Shown: positions 1 to 8,209 of the stretch, piece after piece
How positions within the stretch are numbered: the stretch's first letter is position 1
Layout: every line of letters starts with the position of its first letter
Assembly: GCF_002217755.1 (NCBI RefSeq)
Contig: NZ_BCFL01000030.1
Location: 124,001-188,000, forward strand
Origin: Streptomyces hyaluromycini
GTDB taxonomy: Bacteria > Actinomycetota > Actinomycetes > Streptomycetales > Streptomycetaceae
Reading direction: 5' to 3'
Length of the DNA stretch: 64,000 nt
Notes under the pieces: generated by a model
What the model was told of the DNA's origin: nothing
Seen by the model: the letters and a program-made list of their open reading frames with translations, nothing else
Database searches by the model: none
Translations under genes and position numbers: made by a program

Positions 1-987
1 CAGCTCGCGGTCGCCTTGGCGGTAGCCGACGCTGCGGATGCCGAGTGCCGCATGGAGCTGCCGGGCAGGGACGACCTGCGGGGTGGGAGCGGGGGCGCGG
101 CCCGGTTTGGGCAGGGGGTAGGCGGTGGTGGTGGCGGAGTGGAAGGTGATGTTGCCGTCTGTCTTGGTGAACAGCTGGTGGACGTGCCCGTTGAGGCAGG
201 TGACGGAGGAGAAGCGGCGCAGCAGGGCGATGACCTTGAGGGCGTCGTCGGTGCTCCAGCCCCACTTCGGGTACATGGCGAACAGCGGGATGTGGCTGAA
301 GACCACGATGGGGGTGTCCGACGACAGCCCCGCGAGGTCCTTGCGAACGAAGTCGATCTGGTCGGTGCCCAGGTGGCCGAGCTTCTCCAGGCTCAGGGTG
401 TTGACCAGGGCGATGAAGTGCACGCCGTGGGTGTCGAAGCTGTACCAGCCGTCGCCGAGCGTGCCCATGCCGAAGGTGCGCCGGTAGGCGCGGCCTGCAT
501 CGCCGATGGAGTCGTGTTCGCCCGGCACGGTGAAGACGCGGTCCGTCCTCATTCCGGTCATCATCTGCTTGACCTGGTCGAACTGCCCGGCCGTGGACAG
601 GTGGGTCAGATCGCCGCTGTGCATGACGAAGTCGGGTCTGAATCCGAGCGAGTTGACCTGCTTGATCGCCTCGGCGAAGGAGCCGGCCACGTTCGTGTTC
701 GCCGGGCCCTGGAACCCGATGTGGCTGTCGGAGACCTGCACGAACCGCAGCGTGCCGCTTCCCACCACGGCGGCCGCGGCCGCGGCCCCGGTCGCGCCCC
801 CGGCGTTGGTGTCCTGGGAGTCGGCGATATGGCTCATGACCTCTCCAGCGGCCACGGTCAGCACCACCGCGCCGCCGAACCACCCCGCGTGTCGCATGAG
901 TTGACGTCGAGTCATGCCGTGTTCGGTGTCGGGCTCACCGGCGTTGTCGGCCGGTGCTCCGTCGTGACTGTCGTAGTAGCCGGTCAT
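1..987 (-). CDS. Tat-exported metallophosphoesterase, 3' end outside window
   Basis: A calcineurin-like phosphoesterase, probably exported and acting outside the membrane on an unknown phosphoester. The N-terminus carries a Tat-like signal (TRRQLMRHAGW, residues 26-36, then a hydrophobic stretch). Metal-site motifs run in order: DSH at residues 86-88, HSGDLTH, a GEHD box where most relatives have GNHD, FSHIP, and a GHVH box. The C-terminus lies beyond base 1. Its ATG overlaps the TGA of the cupredoxin gene (ATGA, 984-987), so the two are translationally coupled. The GEHD variant may mark a subfamily rather than damage, since all other ligands are present. Confidence 0.9.
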   Translation of the reverse strand, partial: MTGYYDSHDGAPADNAGEPDTEHGMTRRQLMRHAGWFGGAVVLTVAAGEVMSHIADSQDTNAGGATGAAAAAAVVGSGTLRFVQVSDSHIGFQGPANTNVAGSFAEAIKQVNSLGFRPDFVMHSGDLTHLSTAGQFDQVKQMMTGMRTDRVFTVPGEHDSIGDAGRAYRRTFGMGTLGDGWYSFDTHGVHFIALVNTLSLEKLGHLGTDQIDFVRKDLAGLSSDTPIVVFSHIPLFAMYPKWGWSTDDALKVIALLRRFSSVTCLNGHVHQLFTKTDGNITFHSATTTAYPLPKPGRAPAPTPQVVPARQLHAALGIRSVGYRQGDREL

Positions 988-1532
988 CGGGACACCTCCA
1001 CGGTGGCGGTCATGAACGGATGGATGGCGCAGAGATAGGCATAGGTGCCGGGCTTGGTGAACGTGTAGCTGTAGGTGGCATGGGTGGCCAGGGCGGCCGA
1101 TTGCAGCGGGCCGCCCGATCCGGCGCTGGTGACGGTGTGGGCGTCGGTGTCCTGATTGGTCCACGTCACCTTCGTGCCCGCTTTGACCTTCAGCGTGGCG
1201 GGGAAGAACGCGAAGTTCCTGATCGCCACCGCGTTCCCGGTCACCGCCGCGGCCTGCGTGCTCGCACCCGAAGGGCTCATCGGCATGCTCATACCGGGCA
1301 TCGGCGGGGCGCCGGGAGCGGAGCCCTTCCCCGGCCCCGTGGCGCCGGGCATCCCTGCCGTCCGGTGCTGGCCCGCGCCGGGTGTGAGGGCGCCGGCTCC
1401 GCCGGCCGGGGAATGCGACGACTGGCCGCAAGAACTGAGGAGCCCCACCGTGCCGGCGGTGGCGAGAACGGCGACGGCCAGTCCGGCCGCAGCGCGTGGC
1501 CGCCTGCCAGGTGTGGAAAGGTGCAGGTACAT
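984..1532 (-). CDS. cupredoxin-domain lipoprotein (plastocyanin/amicyanin-like)
   Basis: A 182-residue exported copper protein, probably a type 1 copper electron carrier. A lipoprotein signal ends in LLSSC (Cys35). A low-complexity linker with a Met-rich patch (MPGMSMPM, residues 78-85) follows, then a cupredoxin domain at about 100-182. The four type 1 copper ligands are visible: His132 in DAHTV, then Cys168, His171 and Met174 in CAIHPFM. It is the first gene of the operon with the metallophosphoesterase and diverges from an ECF sigma factor, which probably controls it. The substrate or redox partner cannot be read from sequence. Confidence 0.88.
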   Translation of the reverse strand: MYLHLSTPGRRPRAAAGLAVAVLATAGTVGLLSSCGQSSHSPAGGAGALTPGAGQHRTAGMPGATGPGKGSAPGAPPMPGMSMPMSPSGASTQAAAVTGNAVAIRNFAFFPATLKVKAGTKVTWTNQDTDAHTVTSAGSGGPLQSAALATHATYSYTFTKPGTYAYLCAIHPFMTATVEVSR

Positions 1533-1888
1533 GGTGTTCGGTCCTCACTGATCGGGGGAGACGGGGACTGCGCCGGCTCGGCGCCCGCAGCCGCAGGAAT
1601 GTGTGGTGGATGCCGTGTTCACGGGCGTGTGCCCTGCGCTGTACATCCGCCCTTGCGGGCCACCGAGTCGGCTCTTGTCCGGTTCCACGGATGGCGGGAG
1701 TTCCGCGGTTCGATGGATATGCACTTTTTGTGAAACCTCTTGGCGTCGCCGTCGACCGGCCCGCCTCCCGGGCGCCGCGCACGCTTGACTCTCCCGGGTC
1801 GTGAGACAGCTAGGCGAGATGTATCGCCAGAAATGCCATCAGAGCGTCACATCTGGCGTGCTGAGCGTTACAGGACAAAGCGGTATAT
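1533..1888. other. divergent intergenic region between cupredoxin and sigma-factor genes
   Basis: This 356-base gap must hold the promoters for both divergent operons. The one clear structure is the inverted repeat GGCGA-GATGTA-TCGCC at 1813-1828, a possible operator or hairpin. An A/T-richer stretch lies at about 1718-1740. I could not identify an ECF -35/-10 pair with confidence, and no coding potential stands out. Confidence 0.4.
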
Positions 1889-2509
1889 GTGCGCGATGAT
1901 CGGCCTATGCCCTGGAGTTCCCGAAAACGTGGTCCGAGGACGGATCCGAATCGCTCCGCGCACCGTGTCTCTGGTAAAGGGACGCTTTCGACCGCAGACG
2001 AGGAACTGCTGCGCACTCTGTACGCGGAGCACGCAGGGGCCCTGTTCCACTACGTGCTGCGACTGACTTCAGGAGACTGGCAATGGGCGGAGGACGTGGT
2101 GCAGGAGACCCTGCTGCGGGCGTGGCAGCATCCCGCCGCCTTCGACCCCGCACGGGGCCCCGCCCGGGCATGGCTGTGTACGGTCGCCCGGCGCCTGGTC
2201 ATCGACGCCCACCGGGCCCGGCAGGCCAGACCGGCCGAGGCCGGCGGCGAGGCCCTTCAGCGGGCCGCCGAGCAGGCGCCGGGCGAGGACCAGATCGAGC
2301 AGGCACTGCAGAGCTGGGCGGTTGCCGACGCCGTCCGGTCGCTGTCCCCGGACCACCGCGCCGTCCTGCTGGAGACCTACTACCGGGGCCGGACCATGGC
2401 GGAGGCCGCAAAGGTGCTGGGAATCCCGCTGGGCACCGTGAAGTCGCGGACGTACTACGCCCTGCACGCCCTGCGGCTGGCGTTGCAGGAGCGGGGCATC
2501 GAGCCATGA
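1889..2509 (+). CDS. ECF-family RNA polymerase sigma factor
   Basis: An extracytoplasmic-function sigma factor of about 200 residues. Region 2 is seen at LYAEHAGALFHYVLRL through WAEDVVQETLLRAW, and region 4 at LSPDHRAVLLETYYRG with the helix-turn-helix TMAEAAKVLGIPLGTVKSR. The anti-sigma gene follows after 25 bases, the usual sigma/anti-sigma pairing. The start is uncertain: GTG 1889 is the longest option, ATG 1907 is also in frame, and neither has a strong ribosome binding site. Its likely regulon includes its own operon and the divergent cupredoxin/phosphoesterase genes. Confidence 0.9.
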   Translation: MRDDRPMPWSSRKRGPRTDPNRSAHRVSGKGTLSTADEELLRTLYAEHAGALFHYVLRLTSGDWQWAEDVVQETLLRAWQHPAAFDPARGPARAWLCTVARRLVIDAHRARQARPAEAGGEALQRAAEQAPGEDQIEQALQSWAVADAVRSLSPDHRAVLLETYYRGRTMAEAAKVLGIPLGTVKSRTYYALHALRLALQERGIEP

Positions 2510-2534
2510 CCGTGGCGGCCAGGAGGTGGCGACC

Positions 2535-3323
2535 ATGAGTGCGGAGCACGACGCCCTCCGGCTGGCGCTGGGGGGATACGTCCTGGGCACGCTGCCCTCG
2601 GCGGAAATGGAACGGGTCCGCATTCACCTCGCGGAATGCGCCGACTGCCGGGCCGAACACGTCCGGCTGGCGGGATTGCCCGCGCTGCTGGCGACGGTGA
2701 CCGAAGCCGAAGCCTCGGGTCAGGCGGTGCCGACGGCCGACGAGGAGCTGGCCGACCGGCTGGTGGCGCGGGCCGCCGAAAGCGCGCAGGGCTCCCTGCT
2801 CGAACGGCCCGCCGCGCCCGCGGTGTCGAAGGTGCCGGCAGGGGGTGTGCTGGAGAGGCTGCTCCAGCAGGCCGCGGGCCGGCGCCGCAGGCGGGTGCGT
2901 CTGCAACTGGCCGGCGCGGCCGCCTCGTTGACGTTCGTCGCGGCAGCGGTCGGCGGCACATGGCTGGCGGCCGTCGGATCCGTGAGCAGCCAGGCGACCC
3001 CGCCCGGGCCGACCGCACCGACTGCCTGGCGCACCTTCTCCGGAAGCGATTCCACCACCGGCGTCTCCGCCTCGGTGAAGGTCTGGCCCTCTGCCTGGGG
3101 CAGTCTCCTGCAGGTCTCCGCCAAGGGGGCGCCCGCCGGAATCACCTGCCGGCTGCAGGCGGTCGAGTCCGGCGGAGCCAGGACTGTCGGCGCTACCTGG
3201 AGGGCGGGCGAGTACCCTCCCGGCACCACGATCCCCGGGGCGGTTCCCATGTCCCCGGGGGCCATTGACCACTTCGAGATTCTCGCCGGCAACGGTCAGA
3301 AGATGGTCACCATCCAGGCGTGA
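2535..3323 (+). CDS. zinc-finger anti-sigma factor (RskA-like)
   Basis: A 262-residue membrane anti-sigma factor for the upstream ECF sigma factor. The N-terminal zinc anti-sigma domain has HLAECADC (His31, Cys35, Cys38). One transmembrane helix lies at about residues 123-148 after an Arg-rich stop (RRRRRVR), and an extracytoplasmic RskA-type domain of about 110 residues follows. A GTG at 2526 is in frame, but AGGAGG at 2520-2525 sits nine bases before ATG 2535, which decides the start. Release of sigma probably needs regulated proteolysis; the signal is unknown, although copper or redox stress is suggested by the divergent cupredoxin gene. Confidence 0.88.
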   Translation: MSAEHDALRLALGGYVLGTLPSAEMERVRIHLAECADCRAEHVRLAGLPALLATVTEAEASGQAVPTADEELADRLVARAAESAQGSLLERPAAPAVSKVPAGGVLERLLQQAAGRRRRRVRLQLAGAAASLTFVAAAVGGTWLAAVGSVSSQATPPGPTAPTAWRTFSGSDSTTGVSASVKVWPSAWGSLLQVSAKGAPAGITCRLQAVESGGARTVGATWRAGEYPPGTTIPGAVPMSPGAIDHFEILAGNGQKMVTIQA

Positions 3324-3581
3324 GCCGGTGCCCGGTACGGCCGAGTTCGGCATCGGGCCCCTGGTGGAGGCGAGTGAGTCCGGCCGGGCCGCCGGTGTTG
3401 ACGCGACCGGCGAGAAATCGGGCAAAAAGGGGCGAACAACTTGAACCGTTCGGCATGTGTCACCCGTGGAACTGAATGAGCGCGCCACTTCAGGATCCGG
3501 CCTACCGACAGCCCCCGAAGTTGCTGGTGAACTTCCCCCCCCGTTCCGCTCTCCGCACATTCACAGAAGAGCCACAGGACC

Positions 3582-4010
3582 ATGTTTGTGACCGATTCCC
3601 TCAGCCCGAGTTCACCGCTCGGCCGGCCCTGCCGCCACGAGGCACTGCTCACCCTGCCCGCGCAGGAGGCGCACGTCTCCGCCGCTCGTCACTTCGCGGC
3701 CGATCTGCTGGAGACCTGGAGTGTGCCCGCGAGCGAGCGGGACTCCGCCGTTCTCATCGTCGACGAACTCACCGCCAACGCCGCCCGGTACGGCCGCGAG
3801 CGCATGAGCCTGCTGCTCGTCCTCGACGACGGCACTCTGCACATCGTGGTCACCGACTCCGGCGTGGCGGTGGACCGCCATCGCCCCGACATCGCCCCCG
3901 ACGAACACGGCCGCGGCACCGGCATCGTCCAGTACCTCGCCCAGTCGACCGAGGTCCACCAGACGCGCGGCGGCCGCGAAGTCCGCGCCTGCCTCAGGTG
4001 CTCGTCATGA
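3582..4010 (+). CDS. ATP-binding anti-sigma-type kinase (HATPase_c, RsbW/SpoIIAB-like)
   Basis: A 142-residue GHKL ATPase of the serine-kinase anti-sigma family that is abundant in Streptomyces. The N-box reads DELTANAARYG, the G1 box is TDSGVAV, and the G2 box is HGRGTGIV. Length is normal for a single-domain RsbW-like protein. A partner anti-anti-sigma factor is not adjacent, so its target is unknown. It overlaps the next small ORF by ATGA at 4007-4010. Confidence 0.85.
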   Translation: MFVTDSLSPSSPLGRPCRHEALLTLPAQEAHVSAARHFAADLLETWSVPASERDSAVLIVDELTANAARYGRERMSLLLVLDDGTLHIVVTDSGVAVDRHRPDIAPDEHGRGTGIVQYLAQSTEVHQTRGGREVRACLRCSS

Positions 4011-4267
4011 CCGGGCCGGGCGTTCCGCGCGAACCGCGGCCCGTTGCCGGTGCCGGGTCGTCCGGCGGCGCTGCCGAGTGGGCCTTCGCGACCCACAAGC
4101 GGTGCCCCGTCGACGGCTGCCCGGGCCCGGCCCAGGTGCCCATGCCGTCCGCGGCGATCCCCCCGGCCCTCGATCACGGCGACCCCGGCGACCCCGGCGA
4201 CCGTGGTCAGGACGCCACGCCGTGTCGACGCTGTGGCGCCGGCCCCTGCGGACCGGCGGAGGTGTGA
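4007..4267 (+). CDS. small cysteine-containing hypothetical protein
   Basis: An 86-residue ORF whose ATG overlaps the TGA of the RsbW-like gene and whose TGA overlaps the next start region. That tight packing favours a real gene in the same operon. It has two short Cys groups, CPVDGCPG and CRRCGAGPC, separated by a Pro/Gly/Asp-rich segment. They could hold a metal, but no family is recognised. It may instead be a spurious ORF in high-GC sequence. Confidence 0.45.
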   Translation: MTGPGVPREPRPVAGAGSSGGAAEWAFATHKRCPVDGCPGPAQVPMPSAAIPPALDHGDPGDPGDRGQDATPCRRCGAGPCGPAEV

Positions 4268-4269
4268 GC

Positions 4270-4686
4270 GTGGACGTCACCCCGAACGACGGCGAGGCGA
4301 TCGGCGCCCCGCCCCCGCACGAGGCGTACGCGAATGCTCCGGAACTGCGCCGCGAGATGCACCAGGTGCTCGCTCTCGGGGCCGAACGCGACGGCCGCCA
4401 GGCCGGGCCCGTCACCGGCCCCCTGGTCAGGGGAAGGGCCGCCGAACGCGCCTGGCTGCTGCGGCGGGCCGCCCTCATGGACCGGATGGCCCTCGACGAC
4501 CCCGGCTCCGGCCCGGTCGCGGCTGCCGCAGAAACCGCCGAGCAGCTCGTCCTGCACGACCGTCGTCATCCCGACCTGGTGACCGGCCCGCACCACCCCG
4601 ACGCGATCACGCTCGCCCACAGCCGGCGCCTCTACGTCCGCCGGGCGTACGCCGCCTGGACGGCTGCCGGGCGCCCCGGAATGTGA
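4270..4686 (+). CDS. hypothetical protein
   Basis: A 138-residue soluble protein of unknown function. It is rich in Ala, Arg and acidic residues and predicted mainly helical (PELRREMHQVLALGAERDG; RRAALMDRMALDDP; AETAEQLVLHDRRHPD). No signal peptide, membrane segment or catalytic motif is seen. GGAGG at 4258-4262 lies seven bases before GTG 4270; GTG 4264 is an alternative. It sits between the RsbW-like kinase operon and panD. Confidence 0.6.
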   Translation: MDVTPNDGEAIGAPPPHEAYANAPELRREMHQVLALGAERDGRQAGPVTGPLVRGRAAERAWLLRRAALMDRMALDDPGSGPVAAAAETAEQLVLHDRRHPDLVTGPHHPDAITLAHSRRLYVRRAYAAWTAAGRPGM

Positions 4687-4788
4687 CACCTGACCGCGGC
4701 TGATCAAAGCTGTGACGCGATGTACTCTCCGGACACCGCCCTTGACCTGCAAACGCGGGCAGGGAGCAGACGAATCGGGAGTTTCTTC

Positions 4789-5208
4789 GTGTTTCGTACA
4801 GTATTCAAGTCCAAGATCCATCGGGCCACCGTCACCCAGGCCGACCTGCACTACGTGGGATCGGTGACCATCGACGCCGACCTCCTCGACGCCGCCGACC
4901 TGCTCCCGGGCGAGCTGGTCCACATCGTCGACATCACCAACGGCGCCCGGCTGGAGACGTATGTCATCGAGGGCGAGCGGGGCTCCGGGGCCGTCGGGAT
5001 CAACGGGGCGGCGGCCCATCTCGTCCATCCCGGCGACCTGGTGATCATCATCAGCTACGCTCAGGTCACCGACGCCGAGGCGCGTACGCTTCGGCCGCGG
5101 GTCGTGCACGTCGACCACGACAACCGGGTCGTGGCCCTCGGCGCCGACCCGTCCGAGCCGGTACCGGGCTCGGACCAGGAGCGCAGCCCGCAGGCCGTCT
5201 CGGCCTGA
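4789..5208 (+). CDS. panD: aspartate 1-decarboxylase proenzyme
   Basis: This enzyme converts L-aspartate to beta-alanine for pantothenate and CoA synthesis. With GTG 4789 the protein is 139 residues (MFRTVFKSKIHRATVTQADL), the family's normal N-terminus. The self-processing site Gly24-Ser25 is seen in YVGSVTID, where cleavage makes the pyruvoyl group. Catalytic-site residues Lys9, Tyr22, Arg54 in GARLETY and Tyr58 fit the family. An in-frame upstream start at 4720 would add a non-conserved leader and is rejected. No other pantothenate gene is nearby. Confidence 0.95.
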   Translation: MFRTVFKSKIHRATVTQADLHYVGSVTIDADLLDAADLLPGELVHIVDITNGARLETYVIEGERGSGAVGINGAAAHLVHPGDLVIIISYAQVTDAEARTLRPRVVHVDHDNRVVALGADPSEPVPGSDQERSPQAVSA

Positions 5209-5229
5209 CCGACGGACCAGGAGGGCGAC

Positions 5230-5574
5230 ATGAGCGACATCGAGATCCGCGACGACCGGGCGGCGGGCCGTCTGGAAGCGGTCACCGGCGACGAAGTCGT
5301 CGGCCACATCGAGTACTTCGTGCTGGAGTCGCCCTCCCGGGCCCTCGTGCCCGTCCACACCATCGTGGAACCCCAGCACGAGGGGAAGGGCATCGCGGGC
5401 TCTCTCGCCCGCGAGCTGTACGCGATCTCCGAGCGCGAGGAGACCCCGGTGGCCCCGCTCTGCCCGTACGTCGTCAGGTGGGCCGAGCGCCACCCCGACG
5501 TGGCACCGACACCGGACCCCGAGCTGCTGCGCGCGGCCAAGGAGTGGCTGGTCGCCCACCCCGGCCGCTTCTGA
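5230..5574 (+). CDS. small GNAT-like N-acetyltransferase
   Basis: A 114-residue single-domain acetyltransferase of the short GNAT type (COG2388-like). Visible elements are the beta-strands around VVGHIEYFVLES, the HTIVEPQHEGKGIAGSLAREL segment containing the acetyl-CoA pyrophosphate-binding loop (H-E-G-K-G-I-A), and APLCPYVVRWAERHPD near the C-terminus, typical of this subfamily. It starts 21 bases after panD with a GGAGGG ribosome binding site, so it is probably co-transcribed. Substrate unknown. Confidence 0.85.
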   Translation: MSDIEIRDDRAAGRLEAVTGDEVVGHIEYFVLESPSRALVPVHTIVEPQHEGKGIAGSLARELYAISEREETPVAPLCPYVVRWAERHPDVAPTPDPELLRAAKEWLVAHPGRF

Positions 5575-5589
5575 ACGGCGGAGCCGCAC

Positions 5590-6249
5590 ATGCTCGCCCT
5601 CCTGCACACCTCGCCCCTCCACGTCCCCGTCTTCGACGCCCTGCGCGACGAGCACCACCCGGGCCTGGAGCTACGCCACTCCGTGGCCCCGGACCTTCTG
5701 TCCCGGGCCCGCCGGGAGGGCCCCGAAGCGGTGGCCGAGGACGTCACCGCAGCCCTCCGGCAGGCAGCGGCACACGGTGTACAGGCCGTGCTGTGCACCT
5801 GCTCGACGATCGGCGAGGTGGCGGAGCGGGCCGCAGAGGAGGCCGGCGTACCGGTCATCCGCGGTGACCGCCCGATGGCGGCCGCGGCAGTGGCGGCGGG
5901 CCCCCGCATCGCCGTACTGGCGACGGTCGAGAGCACCCTGCCGCCCACCCTGGCCCTGCTGGACGACGAGGCCCGCCGCGCGGGCCGCCCGATCCACGCC
6001 CGCGCCGAGGTCGTACCGGACGCCTGGACCCGCTTCGAGGCCGGTGACATCGAAGGATGCGCCCACTTGGTGGCGGCCGCGGCGGACGCCGTGACCGACG
6101 CCGACGTGATCGTCCTGGCCCAGGCCTCCATGACCTCGGCCGCGAACCTCACGACCACGACGGTCCCGATCCTGTCCAGCCCGCGCCCGGGCCTGGCGGC
6201 GGGTGCGGCAGCGGTCGACCGGGGGATAGTGCGAGCGTCGGTCGGGTAA
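5590..6249 (+). CDS. aspartate/glutamate racemase-like protein
   Basis: A 219-residue cytoplasmic protein with the Asp/Glu/hydantoin racemase fold. The first catalytic-region Cys is present in LCTCSTIGE (about residues 62-70). The second loop reads VLAQASMTSA, where two-base racemases have a Cys, so it may not be a true racemase. It follows the acetyltransferase after 15 bases, apparently in the panD operon. It could be a maleate-isomerase-like or other relative. Confidence 0.75.
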   Translation: MLALLHTSPLHVPVFDALRDEHHPGLELRHSVAPDLLSRARREGPEAVAEDVTAALRQAAAHGVQAVLCTCSTIGEVAERAAEEAGVPVIRGDRPMAAAAVAAGPRIAVLATVESTLPPTLALLDDEARRAGRPIHARAEVVPDAWTRFEAGDIEGCAHLVAAAADAVTDADVIVLAQASMTSAANLTTTTVPILSSPRPGLAAGAAAVDRGIVRASVG

Positions 6250-6301
6250 ATGGGGCAGTAGACGCCCAGAGGCGACATCGAGCCACTGGCCGGAGGACAC
6301 C

Positions 6302-6484
6302 ATGACAAACCCGATCCCCGACCCCGCACCGTCCCCCCACCCTCCGGACCCCTACCCCAGCCCGGTCCCCACCCCCGAACCATCCCCAGCCCCCGCACCA
6401 ACCCCCCCACCTCCACCCCCACCACCCCCCACCCCAATCCCAGACCCCACCCCCACCCCAGAACCAGGCCCACCCCTAACCTGA
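6302..6484 (+). CDS. possible proline-rich peptide (low complexity)
   Basis: A 60-codon ORF, almost entirely Pro alternating with Ser, Thr, Ala, Asp and Glu (PEPSPAPAPTPPPP pattern). A GGAGG sits just before the ATG (6293-6297), so translation is possible. There is no signal peptide or Cys. The top strand here is nearly pure C/A, so this may be simple-sequence DNA that happens to stay open. It lies directly before a tandem repeat array. Confidence 0.3.
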   Translation: MTNPIPDPAPSPHPPDPYPSPVPTPEPSPAPAPTPPPPPPPPPTPIPDPTPTPEPGPPLT

Positions 6485-6504
6485 CCCACGAGCCCAGCCG
6501 ACTC

Positions 6505-6729
6505 CAGGGGCGCGGGGAACTGCGCAAAAATCCACAACGCACCCACACCTGACCCACGACCTCAGCCAATCCCAGGGGCGCGGGGAACTGCGCAAAAAAC
6601 CACAACGAGCCCGCACCCGACCCACAAGCTCAGCCGACTCCAGGGGCGCGGGGAACTGCGCAAAAATCCACAACGAGCCCGCACCTGACCCACGACCTCA
6701 GCCAATCCCAGGGGCGCGGGGAACTGCGC
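6505..6729. repeat. tandem repeat, four copies at exact 68-base spacing
   Basis: The core GGGGCGCGGGGAACTGCGC, preceded by CA, begins at 6505, 6573, 6641 and 6709, exactly 68 bases apart. Each core is followed by an A-run and CCACAACG (diverging in the last copy) and by a spacer of the type CCTGACCCACGACCTCAGCC. The spacers alternate between two versions. The core resembles an interspersed repeat common in Streptomyces intergenic DNA, and its reverse complement reappears near 20130. It lies between convergent genes. Confidence 0.9.
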
Positions 6730-6769
6730 GAAATCCGCAGCCCACCCGCACCCTCAACGGCCGGCCCTA

Positions 6770-8209
6770 CTACGCCGTGACCTCCGAGCGGTCCCCGCCC
6801 CACAGCGTGTGGAACGCCCCCTCCCGGTCCACCCTCCGGTACGTGTGCGCCCCGAAGAAGTCCCGCTGCCCCTGCGTGAGCGCCGCAGGCAACCGCTCGG
6901 CCCGCAGCGCGTCGTAGTACGCCAGCGCCGCCGAGAAGCCGGGCACGGCGACCCCCTCCCGCGTCGCCGCGATGATCACCTCACGCCAGTCGTCCTGCGC
7001 CTCCGCGATCTCCCGCGCGAACGTCTCGTCCGACAGCAGGCTCGGCAGGTCCGCCCGCGCGTCGTACGCCGCGCGGATCCGGTCCAGGAACGCTGCCCGG
7101 ATGATGCAGCCGCCCCGCCAGATCGAGGACACCGCCCCGAGGTCGATGTCCCAGTCGTACTCGTCGCTGCCCGCCTGGATCTCGTGGAAGCCCTGCGTGT
7201 ACGACACGATCTTCGACGCGTACAGCGCCTGCTCCACCCGGTCCGCGAACGCCGCCGCCTCCGCCTCGGACAGCGCCGTCGGCTTCGGACCGGCGAGCCC
7301 GCGCGAGGCGGCCCGCAGGTCGGCGTGACCGGACAGCGACCGCGCGAACACCGCTTCGGCGATGCCCGACACCGGCACACCCAGGTCGAGCGCGATCTGG
7401 ACCGTCCAGCGGCCGGTGCCCTTCTGCTCGGCCTGGTCCACGACCACGTCCACGAACGGCTTCCCGGTCGCGGCGTCCACGTGCGCCAGCACCTCCGCCG
7501 TGATCTCGATCAGGTACGAGTCCAGCCGGCCCGTGTTCCACGTACGGAAGATGTCCGCGATCTGCGCGGGGGAGTACCCGGCGACGTCCCGCAGCAGCTG
7601 GTACGCCTCACCGATGAGCTGCATGTCGGCGTACTCGATGCCGTTGTGCACCATCTTCACGAAGTGCCCGGCCCCGTCGGGCCCGACATGCGTCACGCAG
7701 GGCGCGCCGTCCGCCGCCTTCGCCGAGATCTTCTCCAGCATCGGGCCCAGCGAGTCGTACGACTCCTTAGGGCCGCCCGGCATGATGCTCGGCCCGTGCA
7801 GCGCGCCCTCCTCGCCGCCGGACACGCCCATGCCCACGAAGTGGATGCCCTGCTCGCGCAGTGCCTTCTCACGGCGCCGGGTGTCCGCGAAGTGCGCGTT
7901 GCCGCCGTCGATGATCATGTCGCCGGGCTCCAGGAGCGGTGCGAACTCCTCGATCACCGCGTCCGTCGGACCGCCCGCCTTGACCATGATGACCAGCCGG
8001 CGCGGCCGCTCCAGCGCCTCGACGAACTCCTTGGCGGTCTCGGCCGCGATGAAGTCGCCCTCGTCCCCGAAGTTCTCCACCAGCTCGTGTGTCTTCGACA
8101 CCGTGCGGTTGTGCAACGCCACCGTGTAGCCGTTGCGTGCGAAGTTCCGGGCGAGGTTGCGGCCCATGACCGCGAGACCCGTGACGCCGATCTGCGCCGA
8201 AGTGCTCAT
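6770..8209 (-). CDS. gnd: 6-phosphogluconate dehydrogenase (decarboxylating)
   Basis: This enzyme oxidises 6-phosphogluconate to ribulose 5-phosphate with release of CO2 in the pentose phosphate pathway. At 479 residues it has the normal length of the long, E. coli-type enzyme. The N-terminal nucleotide-binding site is GVTGLAVMGRNLARN, with the NR/T pair of NADP enzymes in LHNRTVSKT. The substrate signature VSGGEEGALHGPSIMPGG and KMVHNGIEY, with the catalytic Lys, are intact, and the C-terminal all-helical domain is complete. It is transcribed alone, divergent from the Rpf-like gene. Confidence 0.97.
   Translation of the reverse strand: MSTSAQIGVTGLAVMGRNLARNFARNGYTVALHNRTVSKTHELVENFGDEGDFIAAETAKEFVEALERPRRLVIMVKAGGPTDAVIEEFAPLLEPGDMIIDGGNAHFADTRRREKALREQGIHFVGMGVSGGEEGALHGPSIMPGGPKESYDSLGPMLEKISAKAADGAPCVTHVGPDGAGHFVKMVHNGIEYADMQLIGEAYQLLRDVAGYSPAQIADIFRTWNTGRLDSYLIEITAEVLAHVDAATGKPFVDVVVDQAEQKGTGRWTVQIALDLGVPVSGIAEAVFARSLSGHADLRAASRGLAGPKPTALSEAEAAAFADRVEQALYASKIVSYTQGFHEIQAGSDEYDWDIDLGAVSSIWRGGCIIRAAFLDRIRAAYDARADLPSLLSDETFAREIAEAQDDWREVIIAATREGVAVPGFSAALAYYDALRAERLPAALTQGQRDFFGAHTYRRVDREGAFHTLWGGDRSEVTA

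Noticed and set aside
5061..6605. 514-codon open frame on the minus strand
   Set aside because: It lies opposite panD, the acetyltransferase and the racemase-like gene, has biased low-complexity sequence (VGLVLGWGWGLGLGWG) and no family motif; it is a GC-driven shadow.
6505..6729. Possible CRISPR array
   Set aside because: Unit spacing of 68 with repeated, not unique, spacers and no cas genes; it is a tandem intergenic repeat.
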